This document shows positions 10,701 through 22,954 of a stretch of DNA of 64,000 nt, one piece after another. The stretch's first letter is position 1, and each line of letters opens with the position of its first letter. Source of the stretch: Papilionanthe hookeriana x Papilionanthe teres (Eukaryota > Streptophyta > Magnoliopsida > Asparagales > Orchidaceae); the NCBI GenBank assembly GCA_022702705.1, contig CM040430.1, forward strand, positions 69,515,982 to 69,579,981, written 5' to 3'. The notes below the pieces were generated by a model. The model worked only from the letters and a program-made list of their open reading frames with translations, was not told the origin of the DNA and searched no databases. A program made the position numbers and the translations under genes.

Positions 10701-12426
10701 TGACTTGGGGGCAACTCCACGCACTTAGCTTAATTTTAATTTTTGTAACAAGTATATAATATATTCTATAATCGCAGAGTTACTCTTCAACGCAAGTATA
10801 CGTATCGCTCAAGTAATACTGGGCTCTCGTGGAGTCCTGGATATCGATCCCACAGGGAATATTTTAGAAGCTACGAACTAGGATTATAAAACCCAATTCA
10901 GAATCACAACTTGTAAATTGAAATTGCCTATCTGTCAATAATATGCAATCGACAATAATATACAGTTATAATAAACCAATTCTACTATCGGATAACTAAT
11001 TCTACTAATAAAGTGAAGTTCAAATATATAACCAAGAATCTTTCTCCTTTGTTAAGAAATTTAAGTAAATGGATAATTAGAAGTAGTTTAAAAAGGTGTT
11101 GTGCCAAATAGGAGCATACCAATTCTTTACCTTTTGGTCTAGGCATAAAGAACATTAACTAATCTTATGCTTGGTTACTGAATTTGCGACTAGGCTGGGA
11201 GGATACTGGCTCTCACTTCGGTGCTCCCACGTTCCCCTCGCCTGAGAACTAACATCTACACTTCAGCACCCAAACAATAGGACTGAATTGAGGATTTTAG
11301 CCTATCACTCTAAAATCTCCAATTCTACGCCTGATGAATATTGTTTCCCTATTTATTTGCACCCTACTTCCAAGGACTTTGACCTCCCTGAATCTCGAAT
11401 GTAATCTCAACTTTAGTTGTTAAACTCAACATATTTTAACTAATTAATTGGTCAGATTGAAAGTAAATTAAGATTTAAGTAAAAGATTATCACAACTTCT
11501 TTAAACTTTTTCTTGGCACACTAATTCAAATTACCATTTCACAAAAATATCAAAACAAGAAGAAAGACAGAAAAACTACTCAGATTTCATGGAGAGGATA
11601 CGATAAAACTTGGATTTCATATATAAAAACAAAGTTCTACAGACTAAAATAAGTAAACACAACTTATCTTAAATGCCTCCCTAAGAAAACTCCTTGAAGT
11701 TCCTCTGAATCTCTTTCTTTCTTTACAAAACATAGAATTCTCCTTCGAAATGGCAAAGTGGAAGAAATCTCTCACTTCCCTTCCACTCTTACAATCTATC
11801 GAAGAATTCCTCACAAATATCTTTAATTTGAACTCACTGAATAACACTCTAAACTCTACGTGGACTCACTAGACTCACACACTTGACTCTCTAATGGATT
11901 AGATTGACACGTACTGGACACAAAGGGATGCTAGTGGACCCTTTTTTCGGCCCCAAATTGTTTCTTTTTAAAGTAAATGAAGAGTCTCCAAGAGTTTTCC
12001 AAGCATCCCTTAAAAAATCATCCACATTCAATGCACCTTGTGAGATAACCGACTTTCCCGCCGTCGGCGGTCTCGAGCTCGCCGTCGGTGGCCTTTTAGA
12101 ATACTTAGCCTTGGACCCTTCTGCATAAGCCCCGCTGTCGGCGGCCTCGATCTCGCCATCTGCGGGCTCCCTTGTAATATTTTTCTGGACTCTCGGGAAA
12201 AATCCTCCGTCGGCGCTGTCGATCTCGCCGTCAGCGCCCTAGATCAAATCTTCATAATTTTGGACCTTTTTGCTCCAAATTCGCTCCTTTTTGCATATTT
12301 TTACTCCAATGTCCTTAAATCTTCATATCTACAACAAATCATAAAATATACCCTTCTTTAAAGTGCAATATCATCAAAATTAAAATAAAATAAGCATGAA
12401 AATCTTAACATATTTTCAGTGGGTCA
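10701..12426 (-). repeat. E0 3' LTR, 1726 bp
   Basis: Matches 35928-37568 along its length; it is longer mainly because the right copy lacks about 75 bp in the GC-palindrome cluster. It holds the block that all Athila-type LTRs here share (ACGCAAGTATACGTATCG, then GGCTCTxGTGGAGTCCT and ATCGATCCCACAGGGAA, 10789-10860). The palindrome cluster is at 12058-12240 (for example CTCGAGCTCGCCGTCGG). No coding region: the small frames at 11644-11847 and 11904-12128 are by-products of LTR sequence. Confidence 0.9.
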
Positions 12427-12465
12427 AAATCGCCCAATCTTAACTATTACTTGTCCTCAAGTAAT
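12427..12465 (-). promoter_or_regulatory. E0 polypurine tract and adjacent hairpin
   Basis: On the minus strand a degenerate purine tract (GATTGGGCGATTT) stands directly before the 3' LTR, the place where plus-strand DNA synthesis is primed. Next to it is a perfect hairpin, ATTACTTG-TCCT-CAAGTAAT (12446-12465). The same pair occurs in E1 and E3. Confidence 0.75.
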
Positions 12466-13825
12466 CTTTAGAACTACATAAAAGTTATGATTCATTGTGG
12501 TAAAATTTTAATTGAGAAATACTATAGTTTTGATTTAAATAAATATCATAGTAAGAATTCTTAGAAAGATTTTTAAGTAATTAGATTAAGTCTGAAGAAT
12601 TAAGGTTATCTAGTCATCAAGTCTAAGAGTTCTAGTTTTCCTATTCATTTCAAAAATGATTATATGTTGCAATATCAATCCACTTAGAATATTCAGATGG
12701 TAGGAAATTCATGAGGACACTAATAGTAAAGATACTAGTCATAAATATAAGTTCAGAAATATTTTTAGTTTTCCCTTTAGGTTAATCCAAGTGAAGCCAA
12801 TTTTTGATAAGGCATATCCTCAAGCTTCTCCTCACTTACTTTTTTCTTTTCTTTTTTTTTCTTTTGGATTGATTTTCAATCCTATATATTTTTCTTTTCT
12901 TTTCAGGGATTTTTTTTTCAATCCTTTCTTTTTCTTTTTCTTTTTTCAAGTGAGGATTACTATATCTGGATATCCTATTAATAATTTTGAACTTCACTCT
13001 TCTTTTCCTAAATTTGAAACTTTAAAAACATTCATTACCTTATATGTAATTCATAGTTTTTACATCATCGAGTCTCAATCTTCTCTTTCTCAACTAAATT
13101 CCTAAGATTCTTAATATTTAAAAATATAGTTTTCTTTACTTTAAATAGTTAACTATATTCTTATCCTCTTATACTAAATATCTTAACCTACAAAATTAAT
13201 TTTCATTACCAAAAATATTTCTTTGAATCTTCTATAATATTTAGATAAAATCTAAATATAGTTATCTGAATTAAATTTTATCACAAAAATCATATTTATA
13301 AATTTTGAAAATATTTTAATTGAGAACACATAATAGTTAATAATTTTCTCCCCCACCCCAAACATAAAGTTTTCAATAATAGAAATAATACAGGGTGGAA
13401 AGAAAAATTCTGAATATAAATCATACCTTTGCACTTTAGCATTTTTGTCTTTTTAAAATTTTGCAGGTTCTTCTGAAAAATTTTTAACATCAACTGACCT
13501 GTAATATTAGAAACCTTTCTATACATATAATAGTTTAGAGAATTTGTTGGGGTAATGAAATTTTAAAACAAGTATATAAACTAAACATTTAACAACAACA
13601 ATTAACTACACAGGACATATGCATTATAACAATTACATTTCACAACACAAAACAAACAGTCTACTATTTTTAACTTAAATGTTCACAATTACAATTACAA
13701 TCATCACAATCATCCAAAAATAAAAATATAAACTACAAAACTAAACAAATATCCCAGAAACAAAACATAGTCCACAGAATACAAACAATAAAAATGAAAG
13801 TACTACAACAAAACAAACATATACA
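12466..13825 (-). other. E0 3' non-coding region with purine tracts
   Basis: No gene. It contains a long minus-strand purine-rich tract (12838-12948, T/C runs on the plus strand) and a second polypurine-tract-like motif (CTCCCCCACCCCAAAC on the plus strand, 13348-13363). Both recur at the corresponding places of E1 and E3. Downstream words such as GGATTACTATATCTGG (12953) are shared with E1 as well. Confidence 0.65.
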
Positions 13826-15000
13826 TCACATCACATCACATAGATCAGTCTTAGACCATGCTAAGTCTTCATCACTCTGGTCAGCAGGTGCATTGGGTTG
13901 ATAATGAGGATAACGGGGGCATTCAAGAAATATGACATCAGGCTCTCCTCTATAGTGTCTAGCCTGAGCATCATAATAAGCCATCTCAAAATCAGAATGC
14001 TGCTGAAGATACTCACTATCGTGATCATGTCTCCGCTCTAAACCTTCAATCCTTTGATTAATTCTTTCCAACTTTTCATCTAACTTTTCAAAACTTTTCC
14101 ACTGCAGGGTCATGGCATTCATCAAATCATACAGAGTTGGAGAGCTACATGCAGGAGGGTCATAACTAGTAGAAGGGATGTCTCTACTAGTAGAAGGTGC
14201 CTTGCTCCTACTCCTAGATCTCCATTCCTCATGGGATTCATAAGTTTTCAAATTTGCTTTACTAATGGGTTTCATAGGGTACACCCATTCTTCATCATCT
14301 CTTGCTTCCACTCTAGATAGTTGGCAAAGTGCATAGATTAGGCCAGGATGCCCTAAATATCCACTTGATTCACTTTTTGTCGTAGACATTATATTCTGAT
14401 AAATTATTCTTCCCACCTTTATACTTTTATTGTTCTAAATACAGAAATTCAGAACAGCTCTGTCTCTCGAGACTTCACTATGGTGATAAGTCGGTAGGAA
14501 AGTAGAACAAATGAAGTAATGCCATGCCTTAACTATGGCATTCATCATAGAAAGAGGAAAGTTAATCCGTTCACGATGTTCAATTTTCCAAACTCTTTTC
14601 CCATCAGTGAGAAAGTCAATAACATCGTCTAACGGACCTTCTATAGTTCCAAAAGTTTCATACTTACTAGAATAAAAATTGTGAAGCACGTAAAAGAATT
14701 AATGCGAGCAGCATTAAAATCGACAGAAAGTCCTCTTACTTGGATAGGCCCGTCCTCAAGTTGAGTCAGATTAGAATAGAAATTCCTCACAACTTCAATA
14801 GCAGCTTTATTTGTTGTGTAACAAAAGTTCTCCCATTTTCTTTCTCTAATGACTCGTTCCACCTCTCCTCCAGGATTATCAAAAACTCGATCTTGAATGC
14901 ACTTCTTTCCTTGAAAGATTGAAGTGTATCTCGATTGTGCTTTAGCATTTATAAATCGAGTTTCGTCGAATTCAAGTCTCCTCTTTTGACGTGGAGCCAT
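13826..15000 (-). pseudogene. E0 ORF B: putative plant transposon protein with coiled coil
   Basis: I take the start as the ATG at 15000 (MAPRQKRR), because it directly follows a conserved splice acceptor and matches the start in E1. The N-terminal domain contains ENFCY, EVVRNFYSNL and VRGLSVDFNAARIN, the pattern of the putative plant transposon protein domain found downstream of pol in Athila-type elements. A C-terminal coiled coil (LERINQRIEGLERRHDHDSE) and an ECPRYPHYQP motif end it near 13826. A frameshift near 14660 and a break near 14425 split it into three frames. There is no signal peptide or membrane segment, so nothing visible supports an envelope role. Function unknown. Confidence 0.75.
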
Positions 15001-15008
15001 TGTTCGAT

Positions 15009-15209
15009 CTATCAAAATTACAAAAATCCAAACTAAACTCCAAAATAATAATACAATGGCTTCTAAAGGTGGTTAAAAGTAATCTAAATCAAGTTCCATG
15101 AATTTCTTCCAAGTCTATTCTCCACATTTTCAATTTTTCTGAAATTCCTCAATGTGGAAGAAATTTATGGTGAAAATCTAATATTTTTAAATATGAGGGA
15201 AGCTCTTAC
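15009..15209 (-). promoter_or_regulatory. Leader intron of E0 ORF B
   Basis: Donor CTTG|GTAAGAGC (G at 15209) and acceptor TGATAG|ATCG (G at 15009) bound a 201-nt segment directly upstream of the ORF B start. The same donor, acceptor and length (200 nt) occur in E1 at 20801-21000, which makes a real spliced leader likely. Confidence 0.6.
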
Positions 15210-15368
15210 CAAGGGAAGATGAAATCTGGTGTTAAAATACATTGAAATCGCTCCAAATCCGAGATCTATCAAGCCCTAGGTCAAAATATTTGGTAAATCA
15301 GGGAAGAAGACGATGAATAGTGGCGTTTGATTGGTCAAAATCGTAGTTAAAAGGTAAATTTTTGGGAT

Positions 15369-15476
15369 CTCGCCGTCGGTGGGGTTGTTCGCGATGTTGG
15401 CGGGCTCCTATGGATTTAATTCCAATAGCCTTGGAAAAATCGCGCCGTCGGCGGCCTTGAGCGCGCCGTCGGTGAG
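15369..15476 (-). promoter_or_regulatory. E0 GC-palindrome cluster upstream of ORF B
   Basis: Copies such as CTCGCCGTCGGTGG (15369) and GCGCCGTCGGCGGCC (15443) lie about 370-480 bp before the ORF B start, in a surrounding of AT-rich sequence. Equivalent cluster in E1: 21148-21298. Confidence 0.65.
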
Positions 15477-15870
15477 ATTCTCAAATATTGATCAATTTAC
15501 AAATTTTGCGATTTCGATCAATTTTAAGCCTCGTCGTCATCCGTTCGATCATTTTAATCACATATTTTAAGTGATTAAGTGATGTATTAACACAAATAAA
15601 CACACACACAACAAAACTTCACAAATATATATTAAACCCAAGTGTTTACAATACACATTACATAACACGCAAACCAGGTATTTTCTCAACCTAAATTCAT
15701 CTAATCAGCGTTGCAATCCAAACCACAACACTCAAAACACTGAAAACAAACAATTTCAAACATAATCTCATCTTTTAATGAGATTAAAAAGCAAATAATT
15801 GAAAGCAAACACACACACATAGTTCAAATCAAATTCAACATAAAGAAACAAATATAATAAAGCAATTCTA
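15477..15870. other. E0 spacer between ORF A and ORF B
   Basis: AT-rich, A/C-biased, with ACACACA runs; no gene seen. Confidence 0.5.
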
Positions 15871-16576
15871 CTAGTCTTCTGAATCAGTCCTAGTTTCTCC
15901 TCTGATGTCACCCATCACTTGAACATGGACGAACAAATTGTAGAAAGGTCGGAATGGGAATTTTTCAGTTAAACCTTCTTCAATCCATCCCATCCTTTTC
16001 ATTAAGCGTATCAAACTCATTTCAAATTTCCCAGTATGATTAAAATGTTCTTTCATCCTCCAATCGATATAATCAAAGAAATTAGACAAATTATTAACTG
16101 TACTCGTTAAATTTTGTACCTGCATCTCCAGATTCTTGATTCTGTGTAAGATCATCGGTGTCTTGTCCCCTACTAGAGGACGAATATGAATAAAATTTTG
16201 TGATGCTTGATCCATAATCATGCCCATATCAGTCTCTTCATCATTGGCTGGGAACATACGGGTTGGGTTTAGAGGTTTGTAAGGTAGCAGTACATTTTCC
16301 CAAATCTCATACGATACTTGAAACAAACTGCATGTTGAGAAAATTGTTGAAGGATGTTCAAGCCCTTGAGATGATCCTTGAACGATCAGGCCAAACACAG
16401 ACTTCACAATAATGGATCCAATATCAATTGGCCATCCCATTTGAATGTAGTAGTTCAATATAACACTCTCCTTCATAACTTTACCGATTTTAATTATCAG
16501 TAATAACTTCGCAGATATACAAATGTTTCAATGCTTCGAAACAGGATTTAAAAGTGTTGTAGAAAAATTGACGTAC
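15871..16576 (-). pseudogene. E0 ORF A, C-terminal part (cut off by E1)
   Basis: A long frame (15871-16476, and in phase up to 16576) with a leucine-zipper-like coiled coil (IKNLEMQVQNLTSTVNNLSN) and the motif DYIDWRMKEHFNHTG. The matching N-terminal part is at 30427-30886; E1 stands exactly between them, with CGTAC on both sides, and the codons flow from GYV (30430s) into NFS here. The corresponding region of E1 is 21639-22121. Function unknown; the domain architecture is a globular N-terminal domain plus coiled coil, as in ORF B. Confidence 0.75.
16572..16576. repeat. E1 target-site duplication, left copy (CGTAC)
   Basis: Identical to 30427-30431. A 5-bp duplication is typical of LTR-retrotransposon integrase. 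Confidence 0.93.
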
Positions 16577-18214
16577 TGACCCACAATTTTATATTATGAT
16601 ATTTTTAATTTAATTGCAACGACGCCAAAAACTTGACCCCGCTATTTATATGTATAGAATTGTAATTGTTTATGTTGTGGATGCTACGCAAGTATACGTA
16701 TCGTATCAAGTAATACAGGGCTCTAGTGGAGTCCTCAGTTATCGATCCCACGAGTGAAAGAGAAAATTAAATAACAACTAATTTAAAATACTAATAATAA
16801 TTTTTAAAATAGTATACGAAAATTTGGAATTCTAAATTTGAGCGCAATAAAGTAAACTAAGTATTTTAATTAGGTAACTTAACTAAGTAGAAAATTAATA
16901 CGTATTGAAAGTGCAGAAATTTAAACTAATTGCTAAATAAGTCTTAACTATTCAGAAAAAGTATATTTCCCCTTGTTTAGAAATTTAAGTAATTGATGAA
17001 TTTAAATAGATAATTTTAAGGTATTGTGACAAATAGGAGCATTCCTATTCTTTACCCTTTGGTCCAGTGTAAAGAATATCGACTAGTCCTATGTTTGATT
17101 ACTGAATCTGCGGCTAGGCTGGGAGGATACCGATCGCCACTTCAGAGCTCCCACGTTCCCCTCGCCTAAGGGCTAACATCTACACTTCAGCTCTCAAACA
17201 ATAGGACCGAATTGAATATTTTAGTCTCGTCACACTAAAATGTTCAATTCTACGCCCAATGGATATTATTTCCCTATTTATTTGCACCTTCCTTCCAAGG
17301 CTTTTGAATTCCCGAATATCGATGTAATTTTTACTATAGTTGATAATCAACATATTTTAACAAATCAAATGGCCAGTTGAAAGTAAATTAATTTTTATGT
17401 AAAAATTATCACAATTTATTAATATATATAAGTATCTCTATTTTAATTTCATCAAGTCACTTAATTTCATAAACAGGGAGAAAGACTAATAAACTACTCG
17501 TAATGCATGGGAACTAAACTAAGCATGGATTTCATTTAAAGTTAAAAACAATAAATACAAATACTTACCTCGATTTATCCCCAAACAGACTCCTCGTAGT
17601 TCCTTTAACTCTTCCTTCCAGTATAGCACGACTCACTAATTACTCACTAAACTTACTAAAAGACTCACTAAAGACACACTACTGCACACAAATTACACTT
17701 AGAACTAACAAAAGACTAAAAGATTGCACTTAGAACACAAAAGACTGCACAAAACTAACACACAAAAGATCGATTTTCGGCCTCTATATATATAGTAAGC
17801 AAAGGACCAAGAGGTGTGTAAGCATCTCTTCAAAAGTGTCCAGGGTTCAATGTATCCGTGCCATTTGAACTACCTCGCCGTCGGCGACGAACTACCTCGA
17901 CTGTCGACGAGGCTTCTAGAAGATCTTCAAACCGCTCTATCTCGCTGTCAGCGGGCTCGGGCTCGCTGTCAGCGAGACAGTTATAAATCCTTCAGAAATG
18001 TCTCCTCGTAACCTCGCCGTCGGCGGGCTCAATCTCGCCGTCGGCGACTCAAGACAAATTGCATGATTTTGCTCCAAATTTGCTCATTTTTATGATTTTT
18101 GCTTTTATCACCTAAATTATTCATTCCTGCAATAAAATAAAGAAAATACCCTTCTTTAAAGTGCAATTTCATCAAAAATAGGTATGAATTTCTTAATAAA
18201 TTTTTTAGCGATCA
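16577..18214 (-). repeat. E1 3' LTR, 1638 bp
   Basis: Near-identical to 28789-30426. Minus-strand promoter: TATA box CTATATATATAG (17784-17795) with the GC-palindrome cluster upstream at 17874-18047. The conserved Athila block (ACGCAAGTATACGTATCG) is at 16688. 57 bp inside the terminus the LTR contains a second TGACC preceded by GACGCCAAAAACT, a copy of the primer-site/LTR junction. Confidence 0.95.
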
Positions 18215-18253
18215 AAATCCCCCAAACTTACTTATTACTTGTCCTCAAGTAAT
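18215..18253 (-). promoter_or_regulatory. E1 polypurine tract and adjacent hairpin
   Basis: Minus strand AAGTTTGGGGGATTT directly before the 3' LTR is a good polypurine tract. ATTACTTG-TCCT-CAAGTAAT (18234-18253) forms a perfect 8-bp hairpin beside it, as in E0 and, with a compensatory change, in E3. Confidence 0.85.
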
Positions 18254-19627
18254 TTTAGTACTATATAAAAATAATGATTTCTATAGTAAGATTTTTCAAT
18301 TCAAATAAAATATGAATTAGATTAATTAATATCATAATAAAGTTAAATAAAAATAATTCATGTAATTTAATTAATCTTATAGAAATAAATTATTTAGTTA
18401 TCGATGTCTAAGATTTCTACTTACTTATTCATTTCGAGAATGACTATATTTAAAAGAATAACTACTTAAGATATTCATATGATAAGAAATTCAAGAAAAC
18501 ACTATTAGGTAAAATTCTAATCCATAAATATAAGTTTGGAAATATTTATGTTTTTCCTTTTAGGTTAATTCAAATGAAGCCAATTTTTGATAAGGCATCT
18601 CCTCAAGCTTCTCCTCATTTTTCTTTTTCTTTTCTTTTTCTTTTTTTCTTTTTTTTTTCTTTTTTTTTTCTTTTTCTTTTTAGGATTACTGTATCTGGAG
18701 AGCCTGTTAATAATTTTGAACTTCATTTTCATCTTCCTAAATTTGAAACTTAGGAATATTTCTTAGCTTATATATACTTCATAGTTTTTACTTTATTGAT
18801 TTTCAATCTTTTCTTTTTCACTTGAATACTTAAGAATTTTAATTTTAGAATATAGTTTTCCTTACTAAAAATAGTTTACTATATTCTTATTCCCTTTAAC
18901 CAAATATTTTATTCTATTTAATTAATTAAAGTACTATAAATATTTCTTTTAACCTTTTATAATAATTAAATAAAATAATTCATATTAATTAAATTGAAAA
19001 AATTGCTATAAAAATCATTTTATAATAATTTGAAAATAGAAATTGAGAACAAGTTAATAACTATATTTGTATTTTACTCCCCCCCCAAACTTAAATTTTT
19101 ATATCTATTCTAAATAATGAAAAAGGGAAAGTAAATAAATCATACCTTTGAAGTTTAGGTATTTCTTTTTCTTTGAAATTTTTGCAGGCTTTTTCATTTT
19201 TCATTGAACCTGTACTATTAGTATTCTCCATATATATATACCAATTTAAAGAAAATGCAGGGATAAATCTAAGATAAGTATTAACTATAACAATTAAAAT
19301 TAACTCTACACTATACATATGAATTACTAACATATTAAAAACATTTTATCTAACAGATTAACAATTTTGCAATTTAAAACAATACGAATAAAATAAAAAC
19401 ATACTAAAGAAAACTAACATCCTATTTAACATAAAAACAAATGTAATTAACTAACACAAAAATAAAAACTAAACTACTACAACAATTCAAGCAAATAATC
19501 CAACAAACATCCAATGTCTCAAAACATAAAGTACTGAATATTACAAATATATAAAGTCTTCAAAATAACTTAACATCAAACAAATAAAACAAATAAAGTC
19601 CTAATCTTCAAGCACCAAAGTTCCAAT
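18254..19627 (-). other. E1 3' non-coding region with second polypurine tract
   Basis: No gene. A minus-strand purine tract (A/G runs) covers 18617-18683. A second polypurine-tract copy, reading AAGTTTGGGGGGGGAG on the minus strand, is at 19078-19093, about 860 bp from the first. The same arrangement is found in E0 and E3. Confidence 0.7.
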
Positions 19628-20792
19628 CTATATCATCTCCTCCCCGATCCGTAGGCCGAGAAGACCGAGCAGCCGGTACCGTGAATATCGGGGGCACTCG
19701 TGAAAGACAACATCTAAATCACCACTCCTATAACGACGTTCAGCTTCATAGTATGCAATCTCGTATTCCGAATGTCGCTGGAGATATTCGCTATCATAAT
19801 CATGTCTCCTCTCTAGATTATCAATTCTTTGATCAAAATGATCAAATCTTCTCCCCATTGTATCTCCAAACTGCTCAAAACTTCTTCTATGCAGTGTCAA
19901 TTCATTCATCAGATCTTGTAGGGTAGGGGTGGTAGGCCTCGGGAGGTTCATGGCTAGTAGAGGGTATATCTCTACTGGATCGAGTGAAATAACTTCTTAC
20001 GCCCGCTCTCCACCCTTCATGAGATTCCTACTTCTTAATATTGGCGAGCTGTGAGTGGTTTCATTGGTTCTACCCATTCTTCATTATCTCTAGCCTCAAC
20101 TCCGAGAGAGTTGGCAGGAGTGAAAAAATTAATCCAGTGGTGTCCCAATCCAGCCTCCACTCTCATTTCGAGGAGTGGCCGGGATGTTTCGATAAATAAT
20201 TCTCCCGATGTCGATGCTTCTATTATTCGAATACGGAATTCAGACTGCTTTCATCTCGTGTTACCTTACTCGTGGTGATAGGTAGGTAACGTAGTAGAAC
20301 AAATAAAGTAATGCCGTGCTTTGAGATCGCATTTAATTTAGAAAGAGGAAAATTCACTCTTTCCCGTCGCTTAATTTTCCAAACTCCGGTCCCATCGCTG
20401 AGAAAGTTAATGACTTCCTCCAAGTGGTCCTTCCATCATTCCAAAGTTTCATACTCGCTAAAGGGCGAGTCATAAACTTCATAGAACGCATTTATTCTTG
20501 CAGCATTGAATTCTACAAAAAACCCTCGTACCTTTACTAGTGCATCCTCAGCGGCAGTTAAATTGGCATAAAATTCTTTAACCACTTCCACAGCTGCTCT
20601 ATATTGAACGTAACAGAAATTCTCCCAACCTCGTTCCTTAATAATCCGCTCTACTTCTCCTCCCGGATTTTTGAAAACCCGATATGCAATGCACTTTCTT
20701 CCTTGAATATTTTCAAAATATTTAGTCTGTGCTCGTGCATTGATGAATCGGTTTTCGTCGAACTCTACTCGACGTTTTTGTCGTGGAGCCAT
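19628..20792 (-). pseudogene. E1 ORF B: putative plant transposon protein with coiled coil
   Basis: Starts at 20792 with MAPRQKRR, right after the conserved acceptor CACAG|ATCG. The N-terminal domain has ENFCYVQYRAAVEVVKEFYA and VRGFFVEFNAARINAFYEVY; the C-terminal part has the coiled coil (RRFDHFDQRIDNLERRHDYD) and ECPRYSRYR, both matching E0 ORF B. Frameshifts at about 20430 and 19950-20220 break it. Compared with ORF A in the same element it shares the FYxNL...VRG...V.F pattern, so A and B are probably diverged paralogues. Function unknown; no membrane segment. Confidence 0.75.
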
Positions 20793-20800
20793 TTTTCGAT

Positions 20801-21000
20801 CTGTGAAATTTACAAAATTTTAACTAAACTCCAAAATATTACTAATAAGGCTTCCCACAACAACTAAAATCCATTTAAATCGATTTCTATGAAATTCTTC
20901 CAAGTATTTTCTTCACATTTCAAAATTTTTCAAAATATCCCAATGTAGAAGAAATCAATGGTGAAAATAAAAAATTTTTGCATAGGAGTGAAGCTCTTAC
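20801..21000 (-). promoter_or_regulatory. Leader intron of E1 ORF B
   Basis: Donor CTTG|GTAAGAGC (G at 21000), acceptor TTTCACAG|ATCG (G at 20801); 200 nt. It is conserved with E0 in both splice sites and length while the interior has diverged in sequence. Confidence 0.65.
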
Positions 21001-21147
21001 CAAGGGAAGATGAAATCCGGTGTCAAAAAGTGTTGAAATCACTTCAAATCCAAGATCTCTCAAGCCCTAGGTCGGTTTTTTCGAAAATTTTAGGAAGGGG
21101 ATGATGAATAGTGTCGGTTGCCGGTCAAATATAGGTCTTTTTGCGTT

Positions 21148-21298
21148 CTCGCTGTCAGCGAGATTTTTCTCGCCGTCGTCGAGCTAATTAATTCCATAAG
21201 GCAAAAGTTTCGGGAAAAATCCGCCGTCGGCGAGATATTTTTCGTCGTCGGCCGAGATCGATCTCGGCTGTCGGCGGGATTTTCTCGCCGTCGGCGAG
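21148..21298 (-). promoter_or_regulatory. E1 GC-palindrome cluster upstream of ORF B
   Basis: CTCGCTGTCAGCGAG (21148), CTCGCCGTCGTCGAG (21169), CCGCCGTCGGCGAG (21221), a CTCGGCTGTCGGCGGG variant (about 21263) and CTCGCCGTCGGCGAG (21284). It lies upstream of the spliced leader of ORF B. Confidence 0.75.
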
Positions 21299-21638
21299 GT
21301 CCTAAAAGTTTCAATTTTTGAATTTCGTCAATCATTTTCAACCTCGATTTGCTTTATATTATATTTCCGATCATATCATTTATTAATTTAATATGAAGAT
21401 TAGCTACTTATACACAAACATATTTACACAACACAACAAATTAACTTTAATATTGAAATCCATGAGACATACAAACTAACATAATTTTAGACTCTATAAT
21501 CAAACTTCAAACTTCAATCCTTACTACTAATCAGCATCGCAAACCAATCCACGACACACTAAATGCTGATACAAAACTATGATGCATATCTCAATTAAGT
21601 TTGAGATATTCAAATCATTAATCCACACATAATAAAAT
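21299..21638. other. E1 spacer between ORF A and ORF B
   Basis: AT-rich; no gene recognised. Confidence 0.5.
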
Positions 21639-22850
21639 CTAAATCAAATCAAATAACATAAACATAAACATACTATGGAAATCTTTACTACTACTCTTCA
21701 AGGTCAGAATCTTCATCTTCTCTGATATTTTCGATATGACGATGATGCACAAATAAGTTATAGAAAGGCCTGAAGGGAAATTCGAGCGCATTCTTCGATG
21801 ATCCAACTCTTCACGTCGCAATAAATGAAGAAAGCTAGCTTCCGAGTGTCCAGAATGATCAAAGTGTTCCTTCATCCTCCAGTCAATGTGATCAAATAAA
21901 TCAGATATATTGTCGATTAAATCTCTCACATTCTGTAGTTCTTTCTCCATTCCATTAATTTTCTTCAAAAGTAACTCTGTTTTATCCGAAATAGGCCTTG
22001 CTATAGGATTATTCTGTGAAGCTCTATCAGAGATAAATTTAATGTCTTCATTATTGTCCAAAGTAGGGAACATATATCGTAGGATCGAGCAGCCTTCCAA
22101 GGTAACAGAACCTTTTCCCAAGCTTCATAAGAAACCTCGGTACCGATCGCATAATGCAAAAATAGTAGATGGGTGTCCTAGTCCGTGAACCGACCCATGC
22201 ACAATTAAACCCATCGAGACTTAACAATTATTGATCCAACATCAATAGGTAATCCACTTTGAATACAATAATTCAATATAGCGCATTCCTTCGAAACCTT
22301 GTTTACCCTCATTGTAGGTAATAATTTAGATGAGATGAAAAAGTGCCAGTGCTTTGAGACAGGATTCAAAAGTGATGCGAGAAACTAACATACCCATCTT
22401 CCCGCATTTCCCAATCTTCCGGTTCGTCAGTTAGATATCAAAATATCTCATTCATATTATATCGAGAAGGCACAAAATTTGAATAGTGACATACCGGGGT
22501 GTTTTCTATAGAGAATAATTTATTTACTCTTGATGGAGTAAACGTCACCCATCTTCCTCGGACGTAGACATTCCCATTGCTGATCGCATGTAAATTAGAG
22601 TAGAACTCTTTCATAACTGGAATAACAACGGCAGACGTAGTGTAACAAAATACCTCCCAAGCATGCATGCTACGATCGTTTCTTCTATCTTCGTAGTGGA
22701 ATTCTCTAATCCTCGATTGACAAATCCCCATTCTTTGATAACTCTTTTCTTTATCAAACCCTTGTTGAAGATCCGCTGCGCTTCCGCACTCACAAATTTT
22801 CTCCGGTTAAACACTCCAGATTTAGAGGAATCTAAGAATTTGGAGGCCAT
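21639..22850 (-). pseudogene. E1 ORF A: putative plant transposon protein, frameshifted
   Basis: Starts at 22850 (MASKFLDSS, followed by RRKFVSAEAQRIF and RVIKEWGFVNRGL). The domain core continues in another frame at 22438-22731 with MKEFYSNLHAISNGNVYVRG and FTPSRVNKLF; the C-terminal part, 22121-21639, has a coiled coil and the DHIDWRMKEHFDHSG motif. Breaks fall near 22650 and 22430-22125. This is the intact-order counterpart of the E0 ORF A that E1 itself disrupted. A TATA box and palindrome cluster lie upstream. The role is unknown; the fold family is the putative plant transposon protein domain seen in Athila-type elements. Confidence 0.75.
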
Positions 22851-22954
22851 TATGGTGAATGGAATGAATTCTAGTGAAGAAGGCAGACTTAGAATGGTTT
22901 AAGAATGGGTTTTCACAAAGGAATTGGTGTTGAAACCGTTCAGATCAGCATTTA

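Noticed and set aside
13826..16576. Post-pol ORFs as envelope genes
   Set aside because: No signal peptide, transmembrane segment or furin-type site is visible; the products are soluble-looking with coiled coils.
17874..18047. Regularly spaced palindromes as a CRISPR-like array
   Set aside because: Units are unevenly spaced, the spacers are not unique sequences of constant length, and the context is a plant LTR.
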